Positions 31,030 to 40,189 of a DNA stretch of 64,000 bases are shown one piece after another; positions within the stretch are counted from its first letter, which is position 1, and each line of letters starts with the position of its first letter. The stretch is from contig CABMPP010000017.1 of the NCBI GenBank assembly GCA_902388495.1, positions 21,807 to 85,806 of the forward strand. The letters run 5' to 3'. The position numbers and the translations under genes are program-made. This DNA comes from an uncultured Bacteroides sp. (GTDB lineage: Bacteria > Bacteroidota > Bacteroidia > Bacteroidales > Bacteroidaceae). The notes beneath the pieces are model-generated. The model searched no databases, was not told the DNA's origin, and saw nothing but the letters and a program-made list of their open reading frames with translations.

Positions 31030-31500
31030 TCAGATATGGATGCCGTAGTTCTGCTTCACTTCGTCCATTACGAATACGCTTTCCAGGGAGCCGAGGCTTT
31101 CGATGCTGCCCAGCACGTTCAGGATGAACTCCTGGTAATACTTCATGTTGGGGGCATGGATTTTCAGCAGATAGTCGAAGCTGCCTGATATGTTGTAGCA
31201 TTCGGTCACTTCGGGGATATCTTGTATGATGCGGGTGAATTCGGCGGCGATGTCACGGTTCATCCGGCGCAGCTTCACGTTGCAGAAGACGACGAAACCC
31301 TGGTTCAGTTTTTCAGCATCCAGCACGGCGATGTACTTCTTGATGTAACCGCCATTCTCCAGTCGTTTCAGCCGTTCGAAGACGGGGGTGGATGAGAGGC
31401 TCACTTGCGAGGCAAGTTCCTTGACGGTCAGCCGCGCGTTTTGCTGCAAAGTCCGGAGTATTTGCAGGTCTACATGATCTAATTTCCCTGAGGTGTCCAT
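31030..31500 (-). CDS. Lrp/AsnC family transcriptional regulator
   Basis: The 156-aa product has the N-terminal helix-turn-helix (LDHVDLQILRTLQQNARLTVKELASQVSLSSTPVFERLKRLENGGYI, residues 5-52) and the C-terminal RAM ligand-binding domain (VFCNVKLRRMN, ITECYNISGSFDYLLKIHAP). The length is standard. It is divergent from metY, with about 260 nt between. Amino-acid-responsive control of metY is the likely role (inference). A TACTTTTG -7 box lies at 31572-31565 on the - strand. Confidence 0.88.
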   Translation of the reverse strand: MDTSGKLDHVDLQILRTLQQNARLTVKELASQVSLSSTPVFERLKRLENGGYIKKYIAVLDAEKLNQGFVVFCNVKLRRMNRDIAAEFTRIIQDIPEVTECYNISGSFDYLLKIHAPNMKYYQEFILNVLGSIESLGSLESVFVMDEVKQNYGIHI

Positions 31501-31564
31501 AATAAATGTACTATTGGTTTGCTTTGATTTTGCAGAAGACTGCCTGTCTGCTGCAAGGTTGGGG

Positions 31565-31572
31565 CAAAAGTA
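31565..31572 (-). promoter_or_regulatory. -7 box of the Lrp-family gene
   Basis: TACTTTTG on the - strand, 65 nt before the ATG at 31500. No -33 consensus at the expected distance. Confidence 0.45.
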
Positions 31573-31684
31573 TATATAAAAACGGAATAATATTCTTTAA
31601 GGTAGTTGTTTTTGGCATCGCGGCAGTGCTTTTGTTCCATAAGGGGAGGGCGGAATAGGAATATTTTCCGTATTTCGGCTATAT

Positions 31685-31716
31685 ATTGGTCGTTATCCCT
31701 GCGGTATGTAATTTTG
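31685..31716 (+). promoter_or_regulatory. Promoter of metY
   Basis: TTGG at 31686-31689, a 19-nt spacer, and TAATTTTG at 31709-31716 resemble the Bacteroides consensus. The transcript would start near 31723, giving a leader of about 38 nt before the ATG at 31761. I see no riboswitch-like structure in this short leader. Confidence 0.6.
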
Positions 31717-31760
31717 CCACCACGAAAGCAAATGAATTACTAACTAAAAAAGGAATGAAT

Positions 31761-33050
31761 ATGGAAACGAAGAAATTACACTTTGAGACTTTGCAACTTC
31801 ATGTTGGACAAGAGCAGCCGGACCCGGCAACCGATGCACGTGCAGTGCCCATTTATCAGACTACCTCTTATGTGTTCCGCAACTCGCAGCATGCAGCCGA
31901 CCGCTTCGGCCTGCGCGATGCCGGCAACATCTACGGGCGTCTGACCAATTCTACACAAGGCGTGTTCGAGCAACGTGTGGCAGCTCTCGAGGGCGGTGTG
32001 GCAGGACTTGCCGTGGCATCGGGTGCGGCAGCCGTTACTTATGCTTTGCAGAATATCTTGAGTGCGGGCGACCACATTGTTGCTGCCGACAATCTCTACG
32101 GTGGTTCTTTCAACCTGATCACGCATACGCTGGCGTCTCAGGGAATCAGCAATACGATTGTCAACGTCAATGATACGGAGGCACTCGAAGCAGCCATACA
32201 GCCCAACACGAAAGTGGTTTATGCAGAAACCTTCGGTAATCCGAACTCCGATGTGACTGATATAGATGCTGTGGCCGAGGTAGCCCACCGCCACCATATT
32301 CCTCTGATTATAGACAATACGTTTGGTACTCCTTTTCTGATTCGTCCGATTGAGCACGGGGCGGATATCGTGGTCCACTCCGCCACTAAATTCATTGGCG
32401 GTCACGGTTCCAGCCTGGGTGGTGTCATCGTAGATGGAGGCCGGTTCGACTGGAAGGCCAATGCCGATAAGTTCCCCACGCTGGCCAAGCCCGATCCCAG
32501 TTACCACGGGGCTGTTTTTGCAGATGTGGCCGGAGTGGCGGCGTTTGTCACCCGTATTCGTGCCGTGATTCTGCGCGACACCGGGGCGACGATTTCTCCG
32601 TTCAATGCTTTCATCCTGTTGCAGGGCTTGGAAACGCTGTCGCTACGTGTAGAGCGCCATGTGGAGAATGCGCTGAAAGTGGTGGACTATCTGGAGAAGC
32701 ATCCGAAAGTGGCTCGGGTGAACCATCCGTCACTGCCCGGACATCCTGATCATGAACTCTATAAGAAGTACTTTCCTCAGGGTGCGGGCAGCATCTTTAC
32801 GTTCGAGATAAAGGGTGGGCAGGAAGCGGCGTGGAAGTTTATCGATGCGCTGGAGATCTTCTCGCTGCTGGCCAATGTGGCGGATGTGAAGAGCCTTGTG
32901 ATCCATCCTTATACCACCACTCATTCGCAAATGAGTGCGGAGGAACTGGAACAGCAGCGCATCACGCCCTCTACCGTGCGGCTTTCGATTGGTACCGAGC
33001 ACGTAGACGATATCCTTGCGGACTTGGAGCAGGCGCTGGCTAAGGTCTGA
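31761..33050 (+). CDS. metY: O-acetylhomoserine sulfhydrylase / cysteine synthase
   Basis: The 429-aa enzyme (start METKKLHFETLQLHVGQEQ; an ATG two codons upstream is possible) is a PLP-dependent Cys/Met metabolism transferase that makes homocysteine from O-acetylhomoserine and sulfide. Visible are YQTTSYVF, the PLP-binding SATKFIGGHGSSLGGVIVDGG with Lys in TKF, the GAGSIFTFEIKGG and the C-terminal STVRLSIGTEHVDDILADLEQAL. The length is typical of MetY rather than MetB. It is alone in its operon and divergent from the Lrp-type regulator. The N-terminal extension predicted from 31686 lies in the promoter. Confidence 0.92.
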   Translation: METKKLHFETLQLHVGQEQPDPATDARAVPIYQTTSYVFRNSQHAADRFGLRDAGNIYGRLTNSTQGVFEQRVAALEGGVAGLAVASGAAAVTYALQNILSAGDHIVAADNLYGGSFNLITHTLASQGISNTIVNVNDTEALEAAIQPNTKVVYAETFGNPNSDVTDIDAVAEVAHRHHIPLIIDNTFGTPFLIRPIEHGADIVVHSATKFIGGHGSSLGGVIVDGGRFDWKANADKFPTLAKPDPSYHGAVFADVAGVAAFVTRIRAVILRDTGATISPFNAFILLQGLETLSLRVERHVENALKVVDYLEKHPKVARVNHPSLPGHPDHELYKKYFPQGAGSIFTFEIKGGQEAAWKFIDALEIFSLLANVADVKSLVIHPYTTTHSQMSAEELEQQRITPSTVRLSIGTEHVDDILADLEQALAKV

Positions 33051-33133
33051 TTTATGATGACTTACTATATATTATGCGAATCGGGAGGTGAGATTAACTC
33101 CGTTTCCGGACAGGTTATGAGCAAGAGTATCTC

Positions 33134-33300
33134 AAACTCCTCCGCCTGAACCAACGGTCGGCGAAGCCAAAGGGGAGGTGCCCGTAGGGCGGAGGGGTTT
33201 TACATCCGCAGGGGCTTATGTATTGCAAAGTTACTCTCTGCTTATGTAAGACCCCCTCCCCCCCTACGGGGTACTCCCCCTTTCAGGCGGGAGAGTTTGA
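33134..33300. repeat. Palindromic dispersed repeat, copy 7
   Basis: Starts AAACTCCTCCGCCTGAACC with the 21-nt insert and ends TTTCAGGCGGGAGAGTTT. It fills most of the 353-nt gap after metY. The other half of the gap (33301-33403) shows nothing. Confidence 0.8.
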
Positions 33301-33403
33301 GATACTCATGTTTATCATTTCATTCATTTCCAGTCCCGTTATGAATCTGCTTTGGCGGCAGGGCGTGCCCGACAGGGGGAGGCACGCCTACCGCCGAAGG
33401 CGT

Positions 33404-34342
33404 TTAGTCGGCATAGACCGGACCTTGTGTCACCGTTTCCCACTTCGTAATGGTGCCGGTGGCTTGCACGCCGGTGCGGGTGAGGATGACTTCGTAGATA
33501 TACTCCTTGCCGGACTCGAACTCAACGGGGTCTACGTCCCATGTGTAGGTCTCGCTGCCGATGGTGAAGGTGACCGTGAGCTGGTTGGCGCCGTAGTTGG
33601 CGGGGATAATGACGGCATCGAACGTGGCTAGGGCACCGGTAGTTGGGGTGGTGGCACGGCGGGGAGTGATGTCAGCTACCGTGGACGGGGTGCCGAGCGA
33701 GCCGTCCTTCACCGAGAAGGTGGTGGCGGTATTCATGCCGTGGATGGTGACGATGGCGTCGTCCAGGCTGGTGTAGCCGGTGTTGGCTTCGGCGGTGCAG
33801 TTCATGGTGAGCTTGGCCAGGCAGTGGGCGAAGACGAGCGGGATGGGGGTGTCGGCATTGGCGTCTTTGGTGTAGCCGGCGCTGGTGTTGTCGGACGCTG
33901 CCCAAAGCATGTCGAAGGTGGACTGGGCGGACTGGTCGGTAGTGCTGACGGCGAGCGGGGCGTCGAGGGTGGCGCTGGTCTGGTAGGGGTAGTAGGCGAT
34001 GAAGTCGACGGCGGAGTTGCTCATCGGGTAGTAGATTTCGCTGCCCAGGATGGGGTTGAAGACGCTACCGGCGGAGCCGATGGTGAACTTCTTGTTCGCG
34101 GCATTTTCGGCAATGGTGGTGGTGCCGTGGTCTACCATGAAGACGCCGATGGCATCGCCGTCGTTCCACATCGTGCCTGCGGCGCGGGTGTCGGGGTTGG
34201 CTACTACGGGCTGGCCTATGCCGGCGGTGAACTGGATGGGGTGCGGGCCGGAGGGTTGCGCGTCGTCGTTGGCATTGCATGATGCCAGGGCCAGGGTGGT
34301 GGCCAGGGCGATGGTGGCGGGGAAGAATCTGAGCTTTTTCAT
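33404..34342 (-). CDS. Fimbrillin-family pilus subunit lipoprotein
   Basis: The 312-aa protein has a lipoprotein signal (TLALASC, Cys22) and the fimbrillin fold (IQFTAGIGQPVVANPDTRAAGTMWNDGDAIGVFMVDHG, AVDFIAYYPYQT, STTDQSAQSTFDMLWASDN, LVFAHCLAKLTMNC, VTFTIGSETYTWDVDPVEFESGKEYIYEVILTRTGVQATGTITKWETV). The closest relative is the 37284 gene, with the shared end TQGPVYA. It is the last gene of pilus set 2 and directly follows the anchor gene at 34432. Confidence 0.83.
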   Translation of the reverse strand: MKKLRFFPATIALATTLALASCNANDDAQPSGPHPIQFTAGIGQPVVANPDTRAAGTMWNDGDAIGVFMVDHGTTTIAENAANKKFTIGSAGSVFNPILGSEIYYPMSNSAVDFIAYYPYQTSATLDAPLAVSTTDQSAQSTFDMLWAASDNTSAGYTKDANADTPIPLVFAHCLAKLTMNCTAEANTGYTSLDDAIVTIHGMNTATTFSVKDGSLGTPSTVADITPRRATTPTTGALATFDAVIIPANYGANQLTVTFTIGSETYTWDVDPVEFESGKEYIYEVILTRTGVQATGTITKWETVTQGPVYAD

Positions 34343-34431
34343 TTTGTTTACGTTTTAAATAATTAATCTATTTGAGTTATTTTTCGTTGTGTGTGCGGGG
34401 TGGGGGCATTGCTGCTCTCCCCGCGGGTATG

Positions 34432-35469
34432 TCAGTCGGCCGATACGGAGCCGCCTTTCACGGGTGTCCAGTCGCGGATGGTGGCGGTGAAGCCGGTGCC
34501 GAAGGGCGTTTCTACGATGGCGCCGGTCAGGGTGAGGGGCGTCTTCTTGTCGGCGTTGAAGCTGCTGAGGGCGGAGGTGAGGTCGCTGCCGGGGTTGCCG
34601 TCGGCGCCTTGCAGGGTGATGGCGGCGGGCTGGTCGTCCTCAAAGTAGATGCGGGCGTAGAGGCGTTGCTGTGGGCCGGCCGTGCCCAGCAGGCGGACGG
34701 TGGCGGACCACTTGCTGGCAGGGGAGCTGTCCGCGGGGCCGTCGGTAGGGCCGTCCGTGGGGCCGTCGGTGGTGTTGCCGTCCGTTTGCCGGCTGAAGTT
34801 GAGGGCTACGCAGGCGGGGGCGGAGTGCACGTCGGTATCTACATTCAGCATGGAGGCCACGCCTTCCAGATAGGCTTCGATGCGGGCGATGCGGGCCGCG
34901 GTACCGCCACTGGGCTCGATGAGGAGCGTGAGTTGGCGGACTTGCTGGCGCATGCGGGCGGTGAAGCTCTGGTCGGTGGCAGGCGCGGTGAGGGTGGCGC
35001 TGAGGGTGGAGGTGAAGAGCCATCCGGGCTGTGGCTGCACAAAGCGAAGGGAGCTACCTGCAGATACCTCGTCCGCCTCCACGGAGGCCGTGAAAGCCTT
35101 ACCGCTGACGTCGGAGAGGAGGATGTGCTGCGGGGTGTTGAAGACGCGCAGCTGATATGTGCCGGGCTCGAAGAGCTGCGGCAGCATGAAGCTGGTGCCG
35201 CTGACGTTTATCGACGGGCCGTCCTGCACGGACACGGTGTAGGTCTCCGGCACTTCGATGCCCGCGGTGCGCTCTGTCCAGTCGGTCGTCAGGCTGAGGT
35301 GGGCGCTGGGGTCGTAGATGGGGTCATCTACGTGGCAGGCCGAGGGGAGCTGCATCAGCAGGAGGCCGAGGGCGGGAGCGATGAGGCGGCGAGCAACGGC
35401 CGTTCCCCGGGCTCGAAGGAGGACCGGGCGGGCGACGCGGCGACGGGGGGTAGTATTTCTTTGTTTCAT
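34432..35469 (-). CDS. FimB/Mfa2-like fimbrial anchor subunit 2
   Basis: The 345-aa lipoprotein (LGLLLMQLPSAC, Cys45, after an unusually long arginine-rich N-terminus MKQRNTTPRRRVARPVLLRARG) carries DPIYDPSAHLSLTTDWTERTAGIEVPETYTVSV, LPQLFEPGTYQLRVFNTPQH, PGWLFTSTL, MRQQVRQLTLLIEPSGG, VASMLNVDTD, WSATVRLLGTAG. It is a paralogue of 26270-27214. A TDGPTDGPTDGPADSS repeat is inserted before the WSATV strand, absent in the paralogue. It is the anchor subunit of pilus set 2. Confidence 0.8.
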   Translation of the reverse strand: MKQRNTTPRRRVARPVLLRARGTAVARRLIAPALGLLLMQLPSACHVDDPIYDPSAHLSLTTDWTERTAGIEVPETYTVSVQDGPSINVSGTSFMLPQLFEPGTYQLRVFNTPQHILLSDVSGKAFTASVEADEVSAGSSLRFVQPQPGWLFTSTLSATLTAPATDQSFTARMRQQVRQLTLLIEPSGGTAARIARIEAYLEGVASMLNVDTDVHSAPACVALNFSRQTDGNTTDGPTDGPTDGPADSSPASKWSATVRLLGTAGPQQRLYARIYFEDDQPAAITLQGADGNPGSDLTSALSSFNADKKTPLTLTGAIVETPFGTGFTATIRDWTPVKGGSVSAD

Positions 35470-35522
35470 TTCTATCAGGTATTATATTAGTAATGTTGTT
35501 TCCGCAATGGCGGGAGTATCTT

Positions 35523-35752
35523 AATTCCTCCGCCTGAACCAACGGTCGGCGAAGCCAAAGGGGAGGTGGCCGAAGGCCGGAGGGGTCTCCCACTGACAGA
35601 GATCTTCCACTGACAGAGGTCTTCAGTTAGGCGGGGTCTTCAGTTAGGCGGAGTCTTCCATTAGGCGGGTTTTCCGTTGACGAGATTACTTCCGCGTGAT
35701 GTGAGACCCCCTCCCCCCTTCGGGGTACTCCCCCTTTCAGGCGGGAGAGCCG
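35523..35752. repeat. Palindromic dispersed repeat, copy 8 (with internal tandem insertion)
   Basis: Starts TTCCTCCGCCTGAACC with the 21-nt insert, ends CAGGCGGGAGAGCC. The middle has a tandem of TTCCACTGACAGAG and GTCTTCAGTTAGGCGG-like units not found in other copies. It fills most of the 400-nt gap 35470-35869; the remainder (35753-35869) shows nothing. Confidence 0.75.
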
Positions 35753-35869
35753 GGATAGTGCTGCTTGCTGCGGAGGAGAAGGGATGCTTCGCTTCGCTCT
35801 GCATAACGGCATCGGTGGGAGAGCCGGGATAGTGCTGCCGAGAGAGCCGGAGCAGCCTTAGCCTCCCCC

Positions 35870-36640
35870 TTATTCCCCTTCCGTCTTCTCCTCCCCCTTT
35901 TTCTTCTTCTCCGCCGCCGCGTGCGTCTGCGCCAGCCGCTGGTTATACGCCGCATCTGTATCTGCTATCAGCTTGTTGACGGCGGTGACGAAGGCTGCGG
36001 CTTCGGCCGAGGGGGTGGCGACGCTGGCCACGAAGGCGCGCGTCACGATTTCGTCGTACTGCGGGTCCATCTCCTGGCGGACGGTCTTGCCGGCATCCAG
36101 CCGGGTGGCGGTTTGCGAGGCGGCACGGGCGTCGATGAGGGCGGCGTAGTCGGAGGTGAGGCTGGAGAGTTGCTCGACGACGGGGTCCAGGCCGAGGGTC
36201 TTGACGTGCTTGGCCAGGTCGGGCTTGGAGAGGTCGGCGACGAGGCCGCGCATGGCTTGTATCTGCTGGCCTTGGGGCAGGTTCTGGCAGCCGATGTAGG
36301 GATGGGTGGCGTTGTAGAGGGTCAGGGCTGCGGTGCGCTGGGCGGTGAGGGGGGAGGCCTTGGCGGTGCGGAAGGCGGCCATGAGGTAGACGATGAGGGC
36401 GTCGGCCTCCTTGTCGATGGCGGCTATCTGGGCGGTCTGGTCGCTGATGCGGCTTTGGGCCACGATGTCGGTCATGAGCTCGATGTTGCCGCCGAAGATG
36501 CGGAGCAGGGCGTCATCGAGGCCGAGCTTTTCGGCGGTGGCGATGAGGGCTTGCTCGTAGAGGCGCTGCATGAAGTTGGTGTATTCGGCGTTGTTCAGTT
36601 TGGTGATGCCGAAGGGGGAGATTTTGGTGTAAGTTGCCAT
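35870..36640 (-). CDS. DUF6261 family protein (paralogue 2)
   Basis: The 256-aa protein resembles the DUF6261 gene at 20749-21531 over its whole length (MATYTKISPFGITKLNNAEYTNFMQRL, DADALIVYLMAAFRTAKASPLTAQR, GCQNLPQGQQIQAMRGL, QYDEIVTRAFVASV). Helical, without signal peptide. The C-terminus ends in a lysine/glutamate run (EKKKKGEEKTEGE) unlike the first paralogue. It sits in pilus set 2, as the other does in set 1, so gene and pilus set were likely duplicated together. Confidence 0.8.
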   Translation of the reverse strand: MATYTKISPFGITKLNNAEYTNFMQRLYEQALIATAEKLGLDDALLRIFGGNIELMTDIVAQSRISDQTAQIAAIDKEADALIVYLMAAFRTAKASPLTAQRTAALTLYNATHPYIGCQNLPQGQQIQAMRGLVADLSKPDLAKHVKTLGLDPVVEQLSSLTSDYAALIDARAASQTATRLDAGKTVRQEMDPQYDEIVTRAFVASVATPSAEAAAFVTAVNKLIADTDAAYNQRLAQTHAAAEKKKKGEEKTEGE

Positions 36641-36698
36641 AATGGTTGGGGTTTGATGTTATTAATAATGTTATATAGTAATGTTATTGGGGAGATTC

Positions 36699-36830
36699 TA
36701 AGCTCCTCCGCCTGAAAGGGGAGGTGGCGCGAAGCGACGGAGGGGTCTCTCGCGCCGCAGGGAGACACACGTTATATGTGAAACCCCCTCCCCCCTTCGG
36801 GGTACTCCCCCTTTCAGGCGGGAGAGCTTA
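36699..36830. repeat. Palindromic dispersed repeat, copy 9
   Basis: Starts TAAGCTCCTCCGCCTGAAAG and ends TTCAGGCGGGAGAGCTTA, the cleanest example of terminal inverted repeats in this window, with a short centre. It lacks the 21-nt insert. Confidence 0.85.
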
Positions 36831-36854
36831 GATAGTGCTGCCTCGACGAGGGGC

Positions 36855-37111
36855 TTCCGACTGTCTGAAAGTGTCCGGCGAGGGCTCGGCAACCGCCTTC
36901 CGACTGTCTGAAAGTGCCCGACGAGGGCTCGGCAACCGCCTTCCGAGTGCCCAAAAGTGTCCGGCGAGTGCCCGGCGATGGGTTTCCGACTGTCCGAAGG
37001 TGCCCGCCGAAGGCTCTTCGACCGTTTTCCGCCTGCTGAAACCACCCGCCGAAGGCTCTTCGACCGCTTTCCGCCTGCCGGAAGCTGCCCGCCGAGTGCT
37101 CTTTTCTATGG
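36855..37111. repeat. 42-43-bp tandem repeat, six copies
   Basis: Units starting TTCCGA or TTCCGC lie at 36855, 36898, 36941, 36984, 37027 and 37069. They share GTCCGGCGAGGG/GCCGAAGGCTC cores. The spacing is 43, 43, 43, 43, 42 bp. The unit at 36984 shares TTCCGACTGTCCGAAGG with the array at 22112-22363. No gene is evident. Confidence 0.85.
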
Positions 37112-37166
37112 TTTGTATTCATTGCAATCTATTTATTAGTTTACTTTTCAGAGACTGTCATTCCGC

Positions 37167-37301
37167 GTGCACGGAACTTTCATTCTGCGACTGCTATTCC
37201 GCTTGCACTGCGTGCACGGAGCTTTCATTCCGCAACTGCTATTCCGCCTGCACTGCGTGCACGGAGCTTTCATTCCGCGGCTGCTATTCCGCATACACCG
37301 G
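37167..37301. repeat. 45-bp tandem repeat, three copies, abutting a fimbrillin 3' end
   Basis: GTGCACGGA occurs at 37167, 37212 and 37257 with 45-bp spacing. The last unit overlaps the stop codon of the fimbrillin at 37284, and its CTGCTATTCCGC core recurs in each unit, so the array seems to derive from the gene's 3' end. Confidence 0.8.
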
Positions 37302-38228
37302 GCCTTGTGTCTCCGTCGTCCACGGGGTGATGCTTCCCGTGGCCGTGACGCCGGTGCGGGTGATGAGCACTTCGTAGGCGTAGTCGTTGCCGGAGGCAAA
37401 GGTGGTGGCGTCCATTTTCCAGACGTAGGTCTCGTGGTTGACGTAGAACTCCACGGTTACCGTGCCGGCGGCATACGTGTCGGGCACGATGATGGCGTCG
37501 TAGGTGCCTGCGTAGTCGCTGGCGGTGGTGGCTTTGCGGGCCACCATATCGGCCGGGGTGGCGGGCGTGCCGAGGGCTCCGTCGCGCACGGCGAAGGTGG
37601 TGGCGGTGTTCATGCCGCGCAGGGTGACGGTGGCGTCGGTGTCGAAGGCGGTGATGCCCGTGTTGGCCTCAAACTTGCAGTTCATCGTGAGGCGGGCGAG
37701 GCGGTGCCGGAACACGAGCGGGATGTTGCCTCTGAAGTTTTTGTCGTAGCCCTCGCCGTTGTTGTCGGCGCGGGCCCACATCACGTCGAAGGCGGGCTGG
37801 CGCGTCTGGTCGGCGGTGCTGACGGGGATTTGGCTGTCCATGCCGAGCCGGTCCGTGTCGGTGTAGGGGTAGTAGGCGATGAAGTCCGTGTGGTGGTCCG
37901 CATCCAGCGGGAAGTAGATTTCGTGGCCCGAAACGGGTCGGAAGAGGCTGGCGGCTTCGGTGGTGAACTTCTTGTTGGCGGCATAGGTCGAGGCAATAGC
38001 CGTTTCCTTGTTCTTCAGCATGAAGATGCCGATGGCGTCGCCGCTGTTCCAGATGGTGCCCGTGGCGCGGGTCTGCGGGGTGGCCACGGCTTGCGGGCCG
38101 ATGCCGGCGTTGAAGCGGATGGCTTGCGGGCCGTCCGGCTGGAGGTCGTCACTCGGGTTGCAGGATGCCAGGGCCAGCACGGCGGCAAGGGCGATGGCTA
38201 CGGGGGATAGGGTCTTTTGAGGTTTCAT
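37284..38228 (-). CDS. Fimbrillin-family pilus subunit lipoprotein
   Basis: The 314-aa protein has a lipoprotein signal (AAVLALASC, Cys23) and the fimbrillin fold (IRFNAGIGPQAVATPQTRATGTIWNSGDAIGIFMLKNKE, DFIAYYPYT, STADQTRQPAFDVMWARADN, LVFRHRLARLTMNC, VEFYVNHETYVWKMDATTFASGNDYAYEVLITRTGVTATGSITPWTT). Close paralogue of the 33404 gene, with the same LVFxHxLAxLTMNC and QGPVYA end. Its stop lies inside a 45-bp tandem array. Part of pilus set 2. Confidence 0.83.
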   Translation of the reverse strand: MKPQKTLSPVAIALAAVLALASCNPSDDLQPDGPQAIRFNAGIGPQAVATPQTRATGTIWNSGDAIGIFMLKNKETAIASTYAANKKFTTEAASLFRPVSGHEIYFPLDADHHTDFIAYYPYTDTDRLGMDSQIPVSTADQTRQPAFDVMWARADNNGEGYDKNFRGNIPLVFRHRLARLTMNCKFEANTGITAFDTDATVTLRGMNTATTFAVRDGALGTPATPADMVARKATTASDYAGTYDAIIVPDTYAAGTVTVEFYVNHETYVWKMDATTFASGNDYAYEVLITRTGVTATGSITPWTTETQGPVYAE

Positions 38229-38292
38229 ATTGTTTCGTTTGGGGTTTATTCGTTTTAGTTATTTTATTTATTATCAGGGGAGCGGCGCGCCG

Positions 38293-40140
38293 TCAGTTGA
38301 AGACGATGCGGAAGCCGTTATAATAGCCGGCGTCGCCGGGGATTTGGCTATCGCGCCGGGCGGAGCGGCAGTAGTTACCAGGACTCCCGTACGAGCCGCC
38401 GCGACGCACGCGGCTGCCGAGCTGAGTGTCCGGGAAGGGACTGACGGGGTCGATGGCAGGGTCGGCGCTGTAGCCTCCGCCCCAACTGTCGAGGCACCAC
38501 TCCAAGGCGTTGCCGTGCATGTCGTACAGGCCCCACTTGTTAGGCTTCTTCGTACCGACGGGTTGCGGCTTATAATCGCCATCATCCCCTGAATTACTCG
38601 TGTACCAGCCGTAATCGCGCAGCCCGTCCTCGTCATCGCCGCCCGTGAAGGCGGTCGTCGTCCCGGCGCGGCAGGCGTATTCCCACTGCGCTTCGGTGGG
38701 CAGCGAGGCGCCCAGGCGGCGGGCGTATTCGTCGGCGCCGTACCATGTGACGTAGATGGCGGGGCAGTCGGCGTAGCCGTTCATCGGTTTCCATTGGCTG
38801 CCGGCGGCATCCCACGTCAAGCCGTACGGGCGGCGTCCATTGTTTTCCTTCGTGCAATCCAGCACCAGCACCTCTCCGGGATGCCGGGCGGCGGGATAGC
38901 TGCCGGCGGCGGGGCACTTCCCGTCGCTGCCTACGCCGATGGCGTTGAGGAAGGCGGCATACTGGGCGTTCGTCGTCTCGTACTTCGCCATGCGGAAGCC
39001 GTGGGTAAGGGTCACCTCGTGCTGCTCCTCATTGTAGTTGCGGTTCTCCTCCGTCTCCGGGCTGCCCATGATGAACGTGCCGGCGGGTATCTCCACGAAG
39101 TCCTTGAGGTCGACGGGGGAGAAATTGCCCGTTCCGTCGTTGTGTGGGTTCACCGTCCAGGTCTCCACGGAGGGCGCGCCCACCTCGATGCCGGTGCGGC
39201 GGATGGTGAGGGGGTAGACGTGGTTCGTGCCGGACTGCCATTGGCCTGCGGGGAGGGTGGCGGTGTAGGCGGTGGCGCCTACGCGGATGCTGACGGGGAC
39301 GGCTTCGTGGTTGCCTCTGATGACGATGCAGGAGAATACCGCGTCGACGCCCTGCGGGGCGGAGGCCTCGCGGTAGGGGGACACGGCTTTCATTTCACCA
39401 TTGGCCATTGCAATATCATCGTTCATTATTATTAGCACATCATGTAAAATCTCCATCTTCACGTCCCCGGCCGTCAGCGCGGCTACGTCAGCATGGCTGA
39501 TGCCGGCTCCGGCGGTGACGCAGAGGGTGACTTTGGCAAACATGTGATGGAAGGGGAGGTGGACGGGAGCGGCGCTGCGGGTCACGCCCTCCACTTGGGC
39601 ACAGAGCACGTCGATGGCGGCGGGGTCGCTCTGGTCGGTGAGGTCTATCTTGAAGTTATAGTTCTCGTCCAGTTGTCCCACGACGTCCCCTTTCGGGGTG
39701 TAGGGATAGTAGGCGTAGAAGTCCACGAGGCCCGTGGCGGGGTAGTACATAGGCCCGGCGCCGGGGTCGGCGGGGGCGAAAGTGGCGGTGGAACGGTCGG
39801 CGTCGTCGGTGCTGATGCCGGCGGGGGCATACGGGGCGTTGTCTCCGCCGGGCAGGACGCCGCTGCCCTCGGTGAGGCTGCCGCCCGCACGGGCCATGAT
39901 GATACCGATGCGGTCGGTGGCGAGCCATTGGTCGCCGCCGGAGGCGGTGCGGGTGGTGGGGGTGCTGCCGCTCTGCATCGTGGCGGGGACGGCTTGGTCA
40001 CTGCCGCTTTGCACGGTGGCGCAGAAGCTGACGGGGAGCGGGTTGGCGTCGGCGTCGGGGGATATTGCATCGTCCGTGGCGCAGGCGGAGAGGCAGGCGG
40101 AGGTAAGGAGAATAAGGGCGAGGCGCAGGGCAAACCTCAT
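38293..40140 (-). CDS. Fimbrillin-family lipoprotein with C-terminal FGE/SUMF1-fold domain
   Basis: The start MRFALRLALILLTSACLSAC is used, with lipobox Cys20. The frame is open for a further 154 codons upstream because a palindromic repeat happens to be stop-free, which I do not count. The 615-aa protein has a fimbrillin-type region (about 30-340) and a C-terminal FGE/SUMF1 (C-type lectin-like) domain (about 348-615: VEIPAGTFIMGSPETEEN, LPTEAQWEYACRAG, WGLYDMHGNALEWCLDSW, RRGGSYGSPGNYCRSARR, YYNGFRIVFN). The two catalytic cysteines of true FGE are not both present. The extreme C-terminus resembles a DGR variable region. It should be a displayed binding protein at the pilus. Confidence 0.8.
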   Translation of the reverse strand: MRFALRLALILLTSACLSACATDDAISPDADANPLPVSFCATVQSGSDQAVPATMQSGSTPTTRTASGGDQWLATDRIGIIMARAGGSLTEGSGVLPGGDNAPYAPAGISTDDADRSTATFAPADPGAGPMYYPATGLVDFYAYYPYTPKGDVVGQLDENYNFKIDLTDQSDPAAIDVLCAQVEGVTRSAAPVHLPFHHMFAKVTLCVTAGAGISHADVAALTAGDVKMEILHDVLIIMNDDIAMANGEMKAVSPYREASAPQGVDAVFSCIVIRGNHEAVPVSIRVGATAYTATLPAGQWQSGTNHVYPLTIRRTGIEVGAPSVETWTVNPHNDGTGNFSPVDLKDFVEIPAGTFIMGSPETEENRNYNEEQHEVTLTHGFRMAKYETTNAQYAAFLNAIGVGSDGKCPAAGSYPAARHPGEVLVLDCTKENNGRRPYGLTWDAAGSQWKPMNGYADCPAIYVTWYGADEYARRLGASLPTEAQWEYACRAGTTTAFTGGDDEDGLRDYGWYTSNSGDDGDYKPQPVGTKKPNKWGLYDMHGNALEWCLDSWGGGYSADPAIDPVSPFPDTQLGSRVRRGGSYGSPGNYCRSARRDSQIPGDAGYYNGFRIVFN

Positions 40141-40189
40141 GCGCTTCGGGGTGGCGGAGTAACTCGGTTGTGGGAGTGCGGAGTATCTC

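Noticed and set aside
31723..31760. SAM riboswitch in front of metY
   Set aside because: The leader from the predicted start is only about 38 nt and shows no SAM-riboswitch features.
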